The position numbers were made by a program, and so were the translations under genes. The notes beneath the pieces were generated by a model, which worked only from the letters and a program-made list of their open reading frames with translations, searched no databases and had not been told where the DNA came from. From Megamerina dolium (lineage: Eukaryota; Arthropoda; Insecta; Diptera; Megamerinidae): 64,000 nt of DNA. The stretch covers positions 20,090,845-20,154,844 of the forward strand of contig OY978527.1 of assembly GCA_963854835.1 (NCBI GenBank), read 5' to 3'. Positions 21,640 to 32,764 of the stretch are shown in pieces (position 1 is the stretch's first letter; every line of letters starts with the position of its first letter).

Positions 21640-22595
21640 TTAAATCTGGGTTGGCCACCAACAAGAAATGTTTCTCAGTGGAAAAAGATTACCAGGTGCT
21701 TGCTTGCTTTGCTTCGTCTTCATAATAATCGAAGTGCTGTTCGGCGAGCGCGTGACCCATCGACGAAAACAGGTGATTGTCAGAAGGGGCCAGGCCTGGT
21801 GAATAAGCGGGATGAGGTAGCACCTCCCAATTGAGTGTGTCCAAGTAGTTTTGGACCAGTTTTGACGTGTGCGATGGGACGTTGTGGAGAAAAATCAGCT
21901 TCTCATGTTTTTGTGCATAACCAGGCCTTTTTTCACCCAAAACAATTTCACTAGTTGTTGGTGGTAGCGGTGAGCATTGACAGTTTCACCAGGTTTCAGC
22001 AGCTCGTAGTAGATCCCACCAAACGCACAGCATCGTCTTGCGTCCAATGCGATTTGGTCCTGGAGAAGAAGTTGCTGGTTGGCCGGGATCGACCCACGAT
22101 TTTTTTCGTTTAGGATTCTCAAAGTATATCCACTTTTCATCGCGTCACCACAAGATGCAGAAACGACTTTCTTTTTTGTCTAGCAAGCAAGATTTCGCAT
22201 GTGTTTTGGCGTCGCTCCATCTGCCTATCGTTCAATTCATGGGGTACCCATTTTCCAAATTTTTGAACCTTCCCCATGGCTCGTAAACGTATGGAAATGG
22301 CTTGTTTAGTAACACCTAACTGTTTGGCAAGCTTTTTTTTGGGATTGGGTGTTGTCCTCATCCAAAAGAGCCTGCAAATCATGGTCCTCAAATTTTCTGG
22401 GTCTATTTTCACGCTTCTTGTCACTCAAGTCAAAATAGCCTTCTTTGAACCGACGAAACCAGTCTCTGCAAGTGGTTTCCGATAGCGCACTGTCTCCACA
22501 AGCATTCGATGCAACTCAGCAGCAGATTTCTTCAAATTGAAGCAAAAAAGTAGAGCTTCCCGCATATGCTCTTTTTCTGGCGCGAAACTAGACAT
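21640..22595 (-). pseudogene. Mariner transposase pseudogene
   Basis: The start at about 22595 reads SSFAPEKEHMREALLFCFNL. After a frame loss near 22430 come the helix-turn-helix segment KLAKQLGVTKQAISIRLRAM and KVQKFGKWVPHELNDRQMER. A further frame gives LLQDQIALDARRC. The next reads LHNVPSHTSKL and HPAYSPGLAPSDNHLF. The second catalytic Asp position reads HN (normally QDN), and SPDLAPSD has become SPGLAPSD, so both catalytic sites are damaged. TIRs were not located. Confidence 0.85.
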
Positions 22596-22599
22596 GATT

Positions 22600-23214
22600 A
22601 TACGAGGAAAAATGTATGTTGTTGTATGAAATCACTGATGATGTTTACTAATTGATGTAAACAGATGTCGAACTCATAAAAAAAAAAGGATGCACAGTCG
22701 ATAATAGCTCAATATGCTCAGTAACGCCATCTACGAGCAAACAGCGGATTTAAGCTTATACACCTGATAGTTGTCAATACTTTGCTTCTTGTTCAGGTTT
22801 ATTTATGTATTGTATATATTGCAATATTTTAGCTGAGTGCCAAACATGGGTAATACGTAAGGCATATATCCGCACATATCTCTCAATATCGAGGTAACTT
22901 TTTTCCGTTGTGGAGGCCATATGACCATATCGCAATGAAATAATGCGTTGAAAACCGCTGCTGCCAAGATATTTGGGCTAAAAGAAACTCCGAAAGAAGA
23001 TATACGAGAAGTAGCAGTTCTCGATTCGGTGCATACATATAAAGAGTCTCAAAATAAAAACCAACAATTCGGAACCCAACAAATCATCCACCAGCTAGAA
23101 AAGTGACTGGCAGAAAGACGTCTTGCTGTCCTTTACTTCTATGTCTACTGCTGAAGAGCAGTATTGCAATATCTGCACTATTTTCTTTTGCTAATATCAT
23201 CACTAACGTCTTTT
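22600..23214. other. Mariner 5' flank and unassigned sequence
   Basis: The part to about 22790 is probably the mariner 5' UTR and end. From 22930 to 23105 a plus-strand reading KETPKEDIREVAVLDSVHTY is open, but I do not recognise it. The rest shows nothing. Confidence 0.35.
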
Positions 23215-23965
23215 CAGGCGCAAGAAGTGAGAGCAAGAAAGACGAGAGTGTAAGAAGATAGGGATGTATAGAGACAGGAATGGGACTCGAAAGCGCCTGA
23301 ATAGTCGTCGTGACGGAAATGGGAATCTGATTACAGATGTTCAGAGTATACTGAGCTTTTGAAAGTAACACTTCTCCACATCACTGAATGGTGCCGCCCC
23401 GAATAAACCTGCCAGTGGAGCAGATCTCCCGAACTTTCCAATCACGGATGATGGTGTAGATGTTCCACCACCGACCATGACGAGGTCAGAGATATCATTT
23501 CTACTCTCAAAAACAACAAAACTGCATGTTCAGGTCGCCTTACTGCCGAGTTGTTTAAGACCGGAGGCGATGAGCTGCTCACCAGCATGCACCAGCTCAT
23601 AACCAGAATATGGTCAGATGAAAGCATGCCCGGCACAGTGCTCTCTGCCCCGTACATAAGAAAGGAAACTCCCCAATTTGCGCCAACTACCGTGGAATAA
23701 GTCTTCTTAGCATCGCATGCAAGGTTCTATCGAGCATACTTTGTGAAAGATTGAAGCCTATCCTTAACAACCTGTTTGGACCTTATCAGTGTGGCCTTAG
23801 ACCGGGTAAACCCAGCACCGACCAAATTTTCACACTGCGAGAAATCCTGGAGAAGACCCAGGAAAAACAGATCCACACACACCATTTATTTGTTGATTAT
23901 AAAGCCGCTTTAGACTGTCCGCTAAGGTATTACCTCAAAACAACTCAGCTCAGCTGTCGCTAGTT
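23215..23965 (+). pseudogene. Endonuclease/RT retroposon fragment
   Basis: Shifted frames carry GNLITDVQSILSF, TAELFKTGGDELLTSMHQLI and SIACKVLSSILCERLKPIL, then a clean stretch NNLFGPYQCGLRPGKPSTDQ and QEKQIHTHHLFVDYKAALD. It covers the linker and RT fingers, ends before the YADD box, and abuts a Jockey 3' end. It is the same family as 3244-5296. Confidence 0.82.
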
Positions 23966-23975
23966 CGTCCGCTAC

Positions 23976-24160
23976 TTCATTTTTTTTTTTTGTTAGCTCA
24001 TTTTTTTTTTTTTTTTATTGAATCTTTCTTAAATACAAGAAACTAACAATAAGTATTCAAATCTTAAAAACTAAATAAAACTATGTGATAACCCCTACGT
24101 TCCATCACAATTTGGTGAGTCGCGAGATGTAGCAATTTTACAGCATATTCAGTGCCCTCA
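23976..24160 (-). mobile_element. Jockey family J1, severely truncated 3' end
   Basis: Two T-runs at the low end are the poly(A) of a minus-strand copy. The body (GAATCTTTCTTAAATACAAG through GTGAGTCGCGAGATGTAGCA) matches the 3' UTR of the copy at 50736-53298, and homology stops at ACAGCATATTCAGTG. It is a roughly 175-bp 5'-truncated insertion. Confidence 0.85.
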
Positions 24161-24430
24161 GTTTCGTTGTACTTCGGGTCACAACATAATTTGACCTTAT
24201 TTTACTTAGAAAGTTTTTGTAGTATAAGGAAGCATTCGGTGACTAGTTTGGAAGAGAGCTCCCATGAGGAGATAAAATTGATGGCAGCAGCTGGGTTGCT
24301 TGGTTGGAAGTAGAAGTCACCCTTGGTGGAGCCGGATTGCCAAGGGAAGCCTAGCTTAAAACAGAAGAGCGGCAGGTATTCTGGGTTCGCATATTCGTGC
24401 ACCCCCGCGGCCATGCATCTATCGGCATAT
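24161..24430 (-). other. Unassigned; possible 70-residue reading frame
   Basis: A minus-strand frame runs from 24414 to 24202 (MAAGVHEYANPEYLPLFCFK ... LSK) with an ordinary codon mix and no similarity I recognise. It lies downstream of the 412-like gag and might be gag-pol sequence or unrelated. No function is proposed. Confidence 0.3.
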
Positions 24431-25935
24431 GGCGTTTCACCTTAGATTTGGGGCATTTTTAAAAGAGTTAGTATCTCTCCGCCCGATCAATTTCTTGCCA
24501 ATCTGGACGTACGCCCTGCTTTACGTATTCCAAAATCTTTGCGAGATCTGGGACGTTTTATCGATATTCGTGAATTCGTTCGGTAGTCCATGACTCTTTC
24601 GGCAAGAAATTCGTAAATCGTAGTTTTACAATGTGATTGTGGTTTCTTATCCGGGAACAATGTTTACCATCTGTGATGCAAATATGACGAGATGGAGCAG
24701 AAGCATTATCACGATGACCTACATATTAATTTCGTTATCCTGGAGAATACGATCTTATTTGCTTGCATAATAGGCGAGAATCACTCGCCATATGCTATCT
24801 ATTGTACTTACCTGTAATCTTGTTTTTTCGCATATGAAGCATTCACATGTAAATTTATTTTCACGTCGACTCTTTGTTCTTGCTTTCGGGTGCACTACAG
24901 ATTTTACTACCTCTATTCTGCAACAAGATTTGTTGTTTCTGCTTCTAGTTGGCGTACTCGTGGCATTAAACTGGCGACTTTATACGTCAACGCGCTACTG
25001 ACTGTTTCGGCATATGTACTCCATGGTGATATGACGTGCGTGCTTAGTCTCTCCATCACGTTTACCTTCTGTGACGTATACCTTCTGTGAATGTCTCAAT
25101 TTTTAATTGCTCGGTAAAATCTTTCGAGTTACCGGGGAACGCTGGATGACATAAGCAATCTTTCTCTGAAACTATATGCAACACTTCTGAGACGTTACCT
25201 TTTAATGCGACTATGAAAGGAGCAGTCTTGTGGATATCATTCCATTGATTCTTCGAAGCTGTTGTTTCGAACTGAAGCTTGTAGGTATTGATCGCCGTAG
25301 TTCCATCAAATGTTGGTTTAATTGTACTTGATACTCTAATCACTCATGTAGATGGTCTGTATATTTTTATTTGATTGCGTTCGTGCTCAAATTTTATGAA
25401 GTTATCATCCCAGTTGTGTACATGTTCCTTCAGCTTATCATCCAACTCATCCACATATTCTGTCAGCTCTGTGACTTTGTCATTAACAGTCCCGGATGTT
25501 TCCTGAAGTCTAATATCAATGCCTTTTTGCAGATTTTCTATGGCGTATTTTTGGCGAGCCGAATGTTCTTGAATTTCCACACGCAATTCCCTATTGACGC
25601 CCTTTTGGCTAGACGAACCTTCTTGGAGTTCCACACGCAATTTACTAATAATTTTAATTTTGTTGGCTAGACGCATTCTCTTGTAGCTGTTGTTCCTGCA
25701 GTTGCATCAGGGTTTTCATAAATTCCATTAGTATGCGAATATATTTTGCTCTCTTCCTCACAGTGTACAACTACATGTATATCGGCTTCCTCAAAGAACT
25801 AATATTCTTCTACCCTTAGCCTCCATGGCTTGCCTTAGCCTCATCAGCAGTTCCGATTTGTCACCTGATGACGATAGATTCATCTCTACCAACAGCTTCT
25901 TAAGCTGGTCCATTTTCAGTTGGTCAATTTTGGCC
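24431..25935 (-). pseudogene. 412-like gag with N-terminal SAP-like domain
   Basis: The ATG at about 25935 starts 31 bases after the LTR. Residues 1-42 include LKKLLVEMNLSSSGDKSELL and MRLRQAMEAKG, a good match to the SAP helix-extended-helix fold that binds DNA or chromatin. A frame change follows, then a coiled-coil stretch (LRVELQEGSSSQKGVNREL, DKVTELTEYVDELDDKLKEH). The capsid block IKPTFDGTTAINTYKLQFET and WNDIHKTAPFIVALKGN comes next, and a partial zinc knuckle (CFIC) lies near 24835. Stops and frameshifts make it inactive. Pol is missing. Confidence 0.75.
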
Positions 25936-25952
25936 ATCTTAACAGAATTCCA

Positions 25953-25964
25953 CTTCCGACACCA
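25953..25964 (-). promoter_or_regulatory. 412-like primer-binding site candidate
   Basis: On the minus strand TGGTGTCGGAAG starts three bases after the LTR end. A tRNA ending CTTCCGACACCA would prime it; I do not assign the tRNA. Confidence 0.55.
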
Positions 25965-25966
25965 AT

Positions 25967-26394
25967 TGTAACGTTTTAATTTTGTGAGAATTTAATTCTA
26001 CTCGAATTAACTCTGTTTGATCACTGGATTCTGTTGTCAATAATAACTGCAACACTTATTTCATACTAACTGCGTTCAACTACAATTTATATAATCGATA
26101 CTTTTGCTTACAATCACTCTTTAGTGTACTGCCTTCTTTAATTTAACTTGATATCGTCTGATGTTGCCTCGATCACTTTCAGAATTGAATTGATTCATTT
26201 GCCAACAAACTGATCTATTCATACTCTGTTGCAGCATTCCAAAATTTTCCTTTATCACGATCGAGTTTCATTTCTTTCTTTCTCGTTGGCTTGTTCTGGT
26301 TATCGCCTATTTCTTTTTGTTGATATTGGTCTCGATGCTGCCATTATTCGTGCTATTCACAATTAGTGATGAATATCAACCGATACACATTAAA
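25967..26394 (-). mobile_element. 412-like 5' LTR
   Basis: A 428-bp LTR runs from TGTAACGTTTTAATTTTGTG to ATCAACCGATACACATTA. Its blocks match 54247-54684, 55901-56316 and 18980-19426 (inverted). It precedes the primer site and gag on the minus strand, so it is the 5' LTR. Confidence 0.85.
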
Positions 26395-26735
26395 AGATCC
26401 TTGGGAAACAAGCTACTAATCTATAAAATTATACTGAAGCCGGTTTGGATGTGTAGGATTCAAATTTGGAGTTCTGCATCTAAATCAAATAAAGATATGG
26501 TCCAAAGTCCAAAACCTTGTCAATGTGTGCAAATGTCACACAATTCGTTTCCAACGAAATTATTCATCGCGATTTAATAGCCAACTGTATATGAAGAGAT
26601 TCAGATGTCCAGCAATAAGTATATAAACCGACTTTGAGTACACCCGAATCATCTAACTGCAGAGTTGTTGAATAGAGAAAACATCACTCTAAGATTAAAA
26701 AGATTTTTTCTACTGGATTTACCTAACAGATTTGG
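26395..26735 (+). pseudogene. Jockey ORF2 C-terminal fragment
   Basis: The frame reads SLGNKLLIYKIILKPVWMC and IQIWSSASKSNKDM, then shifted frames give SSNKYINRL, LLNRENITLRLKRFF and LDLPNRFG. These match the C-terminal region of Jockey-clade ORF2 (YK.ILKPIW.YGIQ.WG.AS.SN). The 412-like LTR cuts it at the left. Confidence 0.78.
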
Positions 26736-26857
26736 ATAGAGTAATTTAATTCAATTGCTATTTATATACAAATTTCTTTTTAACAATCAAAGGTATTCGA
26801 AAATAGTAGCCCAATAATTTGTAAAAAGTAAAATATGTAACGAATTCCGAATATAAC

Positions 26858-27795
26858 ACCTTTTTAGCCGGAGTGTGTTTTCCATTCGTTCGATATGACC
26901 TAGCCAGCGCAGCCGCTGAATTTGAATGCACTTTACTATGTCGGTGTAGGCCCACAGCTCATACAGCTCATGGTTGTACCTTATTCGGTACTCGCCACCA
27001 ACGCAAATAGGTCCAAAGATCCTGCGTAGGACTTTTCCCTCGAAAACTCTGATCATTCTCTCATCTGAGGTGGAAGTTTTCTAAGCTTCTTCCCATATGT
27101 AAGGACATGCATGCATGCACACTTGTAGAGTGTGGTTTTCGTTCCTCGAGAGAGGGCCCGACTTACTTAGTACAAAGTAGCACCTGTTAGCAAGAGTTAT
27201 CCTTTGCAATATCTCCAGGCTTACGTTTTTACTGGTGTTAATGCTGGTTTCAACATAGATAAAGTCCTTCACTACTTCAAAAGCGTAGTTATCAACAGTG
27301 ACGAACTGTCCAAGATGCTGGTACTCTTTGTTTGCTTATACTAGGTACTTCGTCTTGCACTCCTTCACCGTAAGACCCATTCGACGCGACTCTCTTTCCA
27401 ACTCTGAGAATGCTGCACTGACTGCTCGCATGTTCATGACGATTATATCAATATAGTAGACATACGCCAACAGTAGAACACTTTTGTTGAAGATAGTACC
27501 ATTATGTCGTAGCTCGTATTATTTTCTCCGTAATAAGATTGAAGAAGTCGCACGATTACCAATCACCTTGTGTGACACCCAGTTCGGTATTAAACAGCGG
27601 GGAGAGTTCTATCCCAATTTTCACTACCCAACGAGAGTTACACAGTGTCTTTCTGCAAAGCCGAATGAACTTCGCAGGAATACCGAACTCAGACATTGTT
27701 GTGTAGTGGCAATCATTTAGCGGACTGTCGAAAACGTCTTTATAATCAATAAATAGGTGGTGTGTGTCGATCTGTTTTTCTTGGATTTTTACTAA
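26858..27795 (-). pseudogene. Endonuclease/RT retroposon, 3' half
   Basis: From 27795 downward the frames give HHLFIDYKDVFDSPLN, SEFGIPAKFIRLC and then RVMNMRAVSAAFSE-like text. ITLANRCYFVLSK and RVFEGKVLRRIFGPICVGGE follow, then YRIRYNHELYELWAYTDIV and IQRLRWLGHIERMENTLRL, the conserved C-terminus. The YADD box region reads LLAYVYYID, so it is altered. Multiple frameshifts are present. Confidence 0.82.
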
Positions 27796-28860
27796 TGTAA
27801 ATTTTTGTTATAGAATATAAGAAATACTGTACTTTAATAAATTGAGCTAAAGAAATTATAAATGCAACAATCCGATTGTTTTGTTCTTTTAAATAACTGC
27901 ATTTGTATACAAATCGGAATCGCAAACCAATTCTGACTTCATTTGGTTTAGCTCTCTTAAAATGTAAATAAAACCTATATTTGAATCAGTTGTTTTGTCT
28001 GTGATGTGCAAATTTTATTTAGCTTTATTGCACAATTTCGTTAAATTCGATTGTTTTCTATTTAATCGTAAATTAAACGCAATTAATATCCACAGATTTT
28101 CAAATTTTTCATTATTTTCGTTAACCTCAAAATAAAATATTGTTTAAATTCTCCCCTGTGCTTTCTATTAAAAAGTAGTAAAAAGTAGGTTGTTAAAATT
28201 GATATCTTGTCCTTTCTTCCATCACCTTTTTTTGCGTCGATGTCAATTGCAGTGCCTCCACACCTTCCACCAACTGTGTTATGCTTTATATGTGAACTAT
28301 TGCTTCTCCAGTGCCCGTCAAATGGTGTTTGGAAAAGGGACCTCAATAAGTTGCTCGGGATTCAGTTTGATTATGTGAAAACTTGATTCCGCTTTTCCGC
28401 GCAATTCAAGTCTATACATAAAAAAGGTGGAAGGTAACATTTAATTTTAGGCAATAATTTAATGTTACCTTTTTTCATCCATTTATTTACATTGCATTGA
28501 TAAGCGACTTAACTAAAGTAATCTACAGCTAGCTGGTTTATCCCGAGACCGCCCTATCTTATTACACATCAAGAAAAACAAAAAAATATTTATATTCATT
28601 TGAAAGCATCCAAATGACCATTTATAATATTCTTGAGACCAACGCTGCTGATATTTTCAAAATTTTGAAATTTTATCAACTAATTGAATTTTTATTTATT
28701 AACCGTTTTCATACGGCTTTCCCACGGCACCCTAATTACGTTGTTCGTTCACTCATTCGTAATTCGCCGTAATTCAGGGCGCCGTCGGAAACCCGTGTCA
28801 CTCAGAAATTTAGTAAAGCTCTCCTATAAAATTCAAAAATTTGACTTAATCGGTTAAAGC
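27796..28860. other. Unassigned sequence with small inverted repeat
   Basis: A minus-strand frame at 28083-28346 (87 residues, SLFQTPFDGHWRSNSSHIKH) is open but unrecognised. Near 28437-28477 the arms AAGGTAACATT and AATGTTACCTT form an inverted repeat. Nothing else stands out, so single-copy host DNA is possible. Confidence 0.35.
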
Positions 28861-28936
28861 AGGCCACACACTGAAAACAAACGTTGTTCTTTGCTAATTC
28901 AACAGATCGTTTCGATTTGTTGTCAGTGTGTGGCCT
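28861..28936. repeat. 76-bp mini inverted-repeat element
   Basis: AGGCCACACACTGA at the left has an exact inverse at the right (TCAGTGTGTGGCCT), and the match continues with one mismatch into AACAAA. Only about 30 bases separate the arms. No clear TSD was found. Confidence 0.7.
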
Positions 28937-29044
28937 ACTTAAGCTGAAGTTCCATACCAGGTTTTCCAAGCGTTACGGCTTTCGAAGTCGCTCGCGCATT
29001 TTAGGCTTCTCAGACGAGCAACTCCACAACGAACTTTTTGCGTT

Positions 29045-29415
29045 TATTGTGTACTATTTTTCCACAATACTTATTAAATGTCTAACGGCTATATTCACAA
29101 AATATTTACACAAGGTATGTTCCGCAACGGCACTTTAACCTTGTGGAACCGTCGAGCCTAAGTCTCTCAGTGTTGCTAGTCCTATCGGAACTTTGACACT
29201 GATCACCTGAAAAGTGGAGATAAATTGGTGGAGCATACTTACCTCCTCTCCTGTATCTTTAAAAAAAAACCCCTGTTGGTTTTCAGTTATTGGCTTCGTT
29301 AAACACTAATGCTGGAGGTCCTCCTAATGATCGCTGTATTCACTAATCATTGGTCGCTGTTAATTTACAACTTCGCCCTACTTCACTAACCCAGCAGCTT
29401 ATATATATTTTTTTT
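29045..29415 (-). mobile_element. LTR family A fragment (3' part)
   Basis: On the minus strand it runs from the TATA region (TATATATAAGCTGCTGGG) through GAATACAGCGATCATTAGGA to the conserved end GTGGAAAAATAGTACACAAT. It lacks the upstream half of the LTR. It is the same family as the solo LTRs at 1104 and 3976. Confidence 0.75.
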
Positions 29416-29690
29416 ATTGCAAACTTTTTTAGAGTAATTTTATATAAAAAACGCTACGACTATTTACAATATAAACAACGAATAGCTTGTATCAATTAAA
29501 TAAGTAAAATTAATAACTAAATTATTTTTATTATAAATTTTCTATGATTTTCTATGTATCTAAATGGCTGCAATATCAGCCTTCTGAGACGTTGTCATTG
29601 GCCGCAAGAGTTCAAAATGTTAACAGCTTCTATGTTGACATGTTGCTGTAGCCGTATTGCCTTGCTTTTAATTCCCTCAGTGCAGTGGCA
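29416..29690. other. Unassigned AT-rich sequence
   Basis: No coding or repeat signal recognised. Confidence 0.4.
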
Positions 29691-30045
29691 GGTGGGTGCT
29701 ATAGCTCAGTGGTTAGTGTGTCGACCTTCTTATCTGTAGGTTTTGGTGCAATCCCCGGCTGATGCATAACAAATTAAATATCGAAAAGACTTTTCTTTCG
29801 AACGGTACCCACCTGTCGGCAAGCAATTGGTAATTCTTTCGACAGTAACAACTTGCCATGAAAAAAGTTTCTAAAAGAACTTTGCGACAAAGCTCAGGAA
29901 AAGTAATGTCACAAGGATTCTGCCATTCTGAACCGGCTAAAATAAGTAGGTCCCTTCTAAAACTGTCCAAAATTTAACACGCACAACATTAATGGAACAG
30001 AAGCTCGGCCAATGAGCCCTTCGGGGCTTTAAGTGCCACTTTATT
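29691..30045 (+). mobile_element. tRNA-derived SINE, copy with full head
   Basis: The head GGTGCTATAGCTCAGTGG carries a pol III A box (29702-29712) and a B box GGTGCAATCCC (29745-29755) spaced as in tRNA genes. A tRNA-unrelated body follows (GATGCATAAC ... CGGCTAAAATAAGTAGG ... GCCCTTCGGGGC) and a T-rich/TTTA tail. It matches 41231-41610 along its length with scattered changes. Confidence 0.88.
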
Positions 30046-30430
30046 TAATGTTTATTTATTTCATTATTTTTCTTCTTCTTCGATATTTTTTGCATGGTTG
30101 TGAAATTGTTCCACAATCATACAGTGAGGTACGATGACCCTGACCACGCATTTTTATAAGTATACTAAAACCCATTATATTCATAAAGTATGCACACATA
30201 ATAGAATAACATAATAATAATAGTCAAAATGCATAAATTAGATGAGCATTATTTTGACTCCATAAATTATGAAGAAAAAATTATCAATTTGAAAGATCGA
30301 TAGTTTTTTCTTTTACAAATTGAATTTACAAATTATTTAGGTAACATATTTTTTTTTTTTTTTTTAAAACGTATATACGAGAATATACGAGTGATGAGTT
30401 CTAGCTGGATTATTTTCAGGTATGTGTTTC
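30046..30430. other. Unassigned sequence with poly-T
   Basis: AT-rich DNA with a T18-like run near 30350-30366. The poly-T and the truncated gag next to it suggest an element junction, but I cannot name it. Confidence 0.35.
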
Positions 30431-31222
30431 TTAGAAGTGTATATAATTCTTCCAAATTGGAAAATTTTTTGCCAATACCAAATTAAACGCATCTCCGTAT
30501 AGACGTTGCTTTATGCAGGATATGAAGTCTTCCAATTCATCTGGTTTTATTCCTTTACTGGCTAATTCACACCCATAGATAAATTGGTAGACTTCTGTTC
30601 TCAAATTGTTTGACTCAGCTCCAGTGAGTACTGGAACTAGTCTACTAACCATCTGCGCTATCTCGTCTATACGCATCTTTTCCGTTCCTTGTGGCTGCGT
30701 GTTCGTAAGTATCCTTCTTACAGGTGTACGGCGGCGAAGAGGTGTCGCTTCTGCTAAACTGCATTCCCTCTCAAGATTTCTAACTTGGGCCTTGAGGGCG
30801 CTTAATTGCTTAGTGTCCATGGAGGTTCTGAGCCTCTTTTCTATAAATTCCTTGGTAATATTCCTCTCCTTAAGTAGTCCTTCTAGTTCCTGATTCCTTC
30901 TGTGGAGTTCTACGTTCTTTGCGTCCAGTTGTTCAGCTTCCAACCCTTGGTTTACAATCCTTAATCTGAGGTTTCTTATTTGTGCCTCCTCTGCGTCCGA
31001 ATTGTCCTTCACGACTAAACTTTCTTCACCCTGTGTTTTTAAAAGGTCTCTTAGTTCTGTTAATGTGGCTTTTAGCTCCTCACCTGGTGCTAGTACTTTG
31101 CCGCGCTGTACTTTCGATTTTATGAGCTCGTATTGCTCGTAAGTACTATGTTGACTAATTAAATCCCACACGAAAGTGGTGGCTTCCTGAATTGTAATAA
31201 CTAAGGAAATACTAACCTCCAT
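30431..31222 (-). CDS. Gypsy-type Gag, intact 263-residue frame, truncated element
   Basis: An uninterrupted frame starts MEVSISLVITIQEATTF. Residues about 65-160 are a strongly charged coiled coil (LRLRIVNQGLEAEQLDAKNV, RNQELEGLLKERN). The C-terminal 75 residues (AESNNLRTEVYQFIYGCELA, LYGDAFNLVLAKNF) resemble the capsid N-lobe of Ty3/gypsy gags. A primer site and LTR edge lie upstream, so this is the 5' end of a gypsy element. Homology stops at 30431, so capsid C-lobe, nucleocapsid and pol are gone. The open frame may mean recent truncation. Confidence 0.7.
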   Translation of the reverse strand: MEVSISLVITIQEATTFVWDLISQHSTYEQYELIKSKVQRGKVLAPGEELKATLTELRDLLKTQGEESLVVKDNSDAEEAQIRNLRLRIVNQGLEAEQLDAKNVELHRRNQELEGLLKERNITKEFIEKRLRTSMDTKQLSALKAQVRNLERECSLAEATPLRRRTPVRRILTNTQPQGTEKMRIDEIAQMVSRLVPVLTGAESNNLRTEVYQFIYGCELASKGIKPDELEDFISCIKQRLYGDAFNLVLAKNFPIWKNYIHF

Positions 31223-31337
31223 TAGATATTATCCTGGAACACAAATCTATTTTTATGGCCTAGGGATCAATGGAATCCTAATACTGCGTTAAACGTTTAT
31301 CGTAAAATAGCTTGTCTTACAAGATATTTCGCAGTAT

Positions 31338-31353
31338 CCTACCGGCTGCGCCA
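31338..31353 (-). promoter_or_regulatory. Gypsy primer-binding site (tRNA-Ser-like)
   Basis: On the minus strand TGGCGCAGCCGGTAGG follows ACAACATTT, the probable LTR end. The 17.6/297-type primer site begins TGGCGCAGTC, and the errantivirus in this window has the same start at 40481-40490. Only about 25 bases of LTR remain. Confidence 0.65.
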
Positions 31354-31393
31354 AAATGTTGTGCATATTCTTTTAACACCGTGACCACTAAAT

Positions 31394-32755
31394 GTGTGTC
31401 AACTCAATATTCACCACAACAAAGCAGCATCAGCAATGGTGCGGAGCTTCGATGAGGATGAGCTTGACATTGCACTGGTTCAGGAGCCCTGGATCCTTCA
31501 TGGAAGGATCAAAGGCCTATCTGCACAAAAGACCACTTTGTTTTATCCACAAACAGAGGGGAAGTTGAGAACATGCATTTTAGTTAGACATGGGATACGC
31601 AAACAGGAATGAAAGATTGGAAGCTGAAAGGATAGTCACCAGAGATGGAGTGATAAACACCATTAAGCGTTTCTCTCCATTCAAAACAGCGGGTAGAGAC
31701 GGGATATTTCCAGCCCTACTTCAGTGGGGTGCAAAAGCTCTGGTAGAGGCTTCTGGGAATATTTACTACTTGCCTGGCTACAGGATATATCCCGACTCAA
31801 TGGAGAGAGACTAAGGTTGTCTTTCTTCCAAAGCCGGGAAAAAGGGACTACTCAGAGGCTAAATCTTTCCGGCCGGTTAGCTTGACCTCCTTTCTGCTTA
31901 AATGTATGGAGGGAGTACTGGCGGACTACATGGAAAGGACAACGCTTCTGACAAAACCACTGAGCAGGTGTCAGTACGCGTACATAGCTGGCAAATCCAC
32001 TGAAACGGCCCTGCACGAACTCGTTCGCGCAGCGGAGAGAGAACTGTCTTGTGGAGGGATATCTATGTCTACTTTTATGGATATAGAAGGTGCCTTCGAT
32101 AAGATTGGTTTCGATAAGCTAAGGATGGCCCTTGCTACTCGTGAAGTCAGCCCAACCATCATAAGGTGGATGGACATCATGCTGAGGAAAAGGGCAATAA
32201 ACTTTCAAAATGGGTGTTACAGACTCAGAGGTAGGGTAGTCAAAGGGTGTCCACAGGGGGGAGTATTATCGCCCATCCTTTGGAACATCACGGTCACACG
32301 GTGTGACTGAAAAGTCACACAGAACACTCATTGAACACGGCCACACACATGTTGTATGTGAGGAAAATGACATCAGTATTTTTACAGATGGTTCAGAGCG
32401 GGTGCTGGAATATTCTCTAATGAGTTGGGACTGGCATGCACTTTGAATATGGGAAGATACGTATCAGTCTATCAAGCAGAAATGATTGGTGTAATGCATG
32501 CGCTAGATTATCTACTGGATGGAAATTTGCAAGGTAAGAAAATCTTGCTAGCACTCGATAACCAGGCGGTGGTCAAGCGACTGCAACAATATCTTCTAAG
32601 TTGGCGCTCGAATGTGTTCAGAAACTTAACGGGTGTGCTCGTAGTAATGCGATTACTCTTATGTGGGTGAAGGGACACATTGGTATAGAACAGAATGAAG
32701 CTGCAGACGCCTTGGCTAGACAAGTTCAGGAATTAATTGATATCTTTGATCTGTG
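31394..32755 (+). pseudogene. Non-LTR element (I/R1/LOA group), internally deleted
   Basis: The EN N-terminus CQLNIHHNKAASAMVRSFDE and LVQEPWILHGRIKGL stops near 31610. The RT then reads KTAGRDGIFPALLQWGAKAL, KSFRPVSLTSFLLKCMEGVL and MDIEGAFDKIGFDKL, and reaches KGCPQGGVLSPILWNIT before an abrupt join at about 32295. The catalytic YADD segment is deleted. RNase H follows (FTDGSER, YQAEMIGVMHALDYL, LALDNQAVVKRLQ, HIGIEQNEAADALA) in two frames. It therefore lacks EN, RT-catalytic and C-terminal parts. Confidence 0.85.
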
Positions 32756-32764
32756 AGACTTAAT

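Noticed and set aside
29702..29755. tRNA gene
   Set aside because: The A and B boxes belong to a SINE head repeated at 41255-41308 and followed by a SINE body, and the cloverleaf is not preserved.
29713..29970. Conserved 85-residue minus-strand ORF, also at 41266-41523
   Set aside because: It is an antisense frame through the SINE. Its conservation is explained by SINE copies.
30606..30893. Plus-strand Ser/Leu-rich 95-residue ORF
   Set aside because: It is a shadow of the minus-strand Gag coiled coil.
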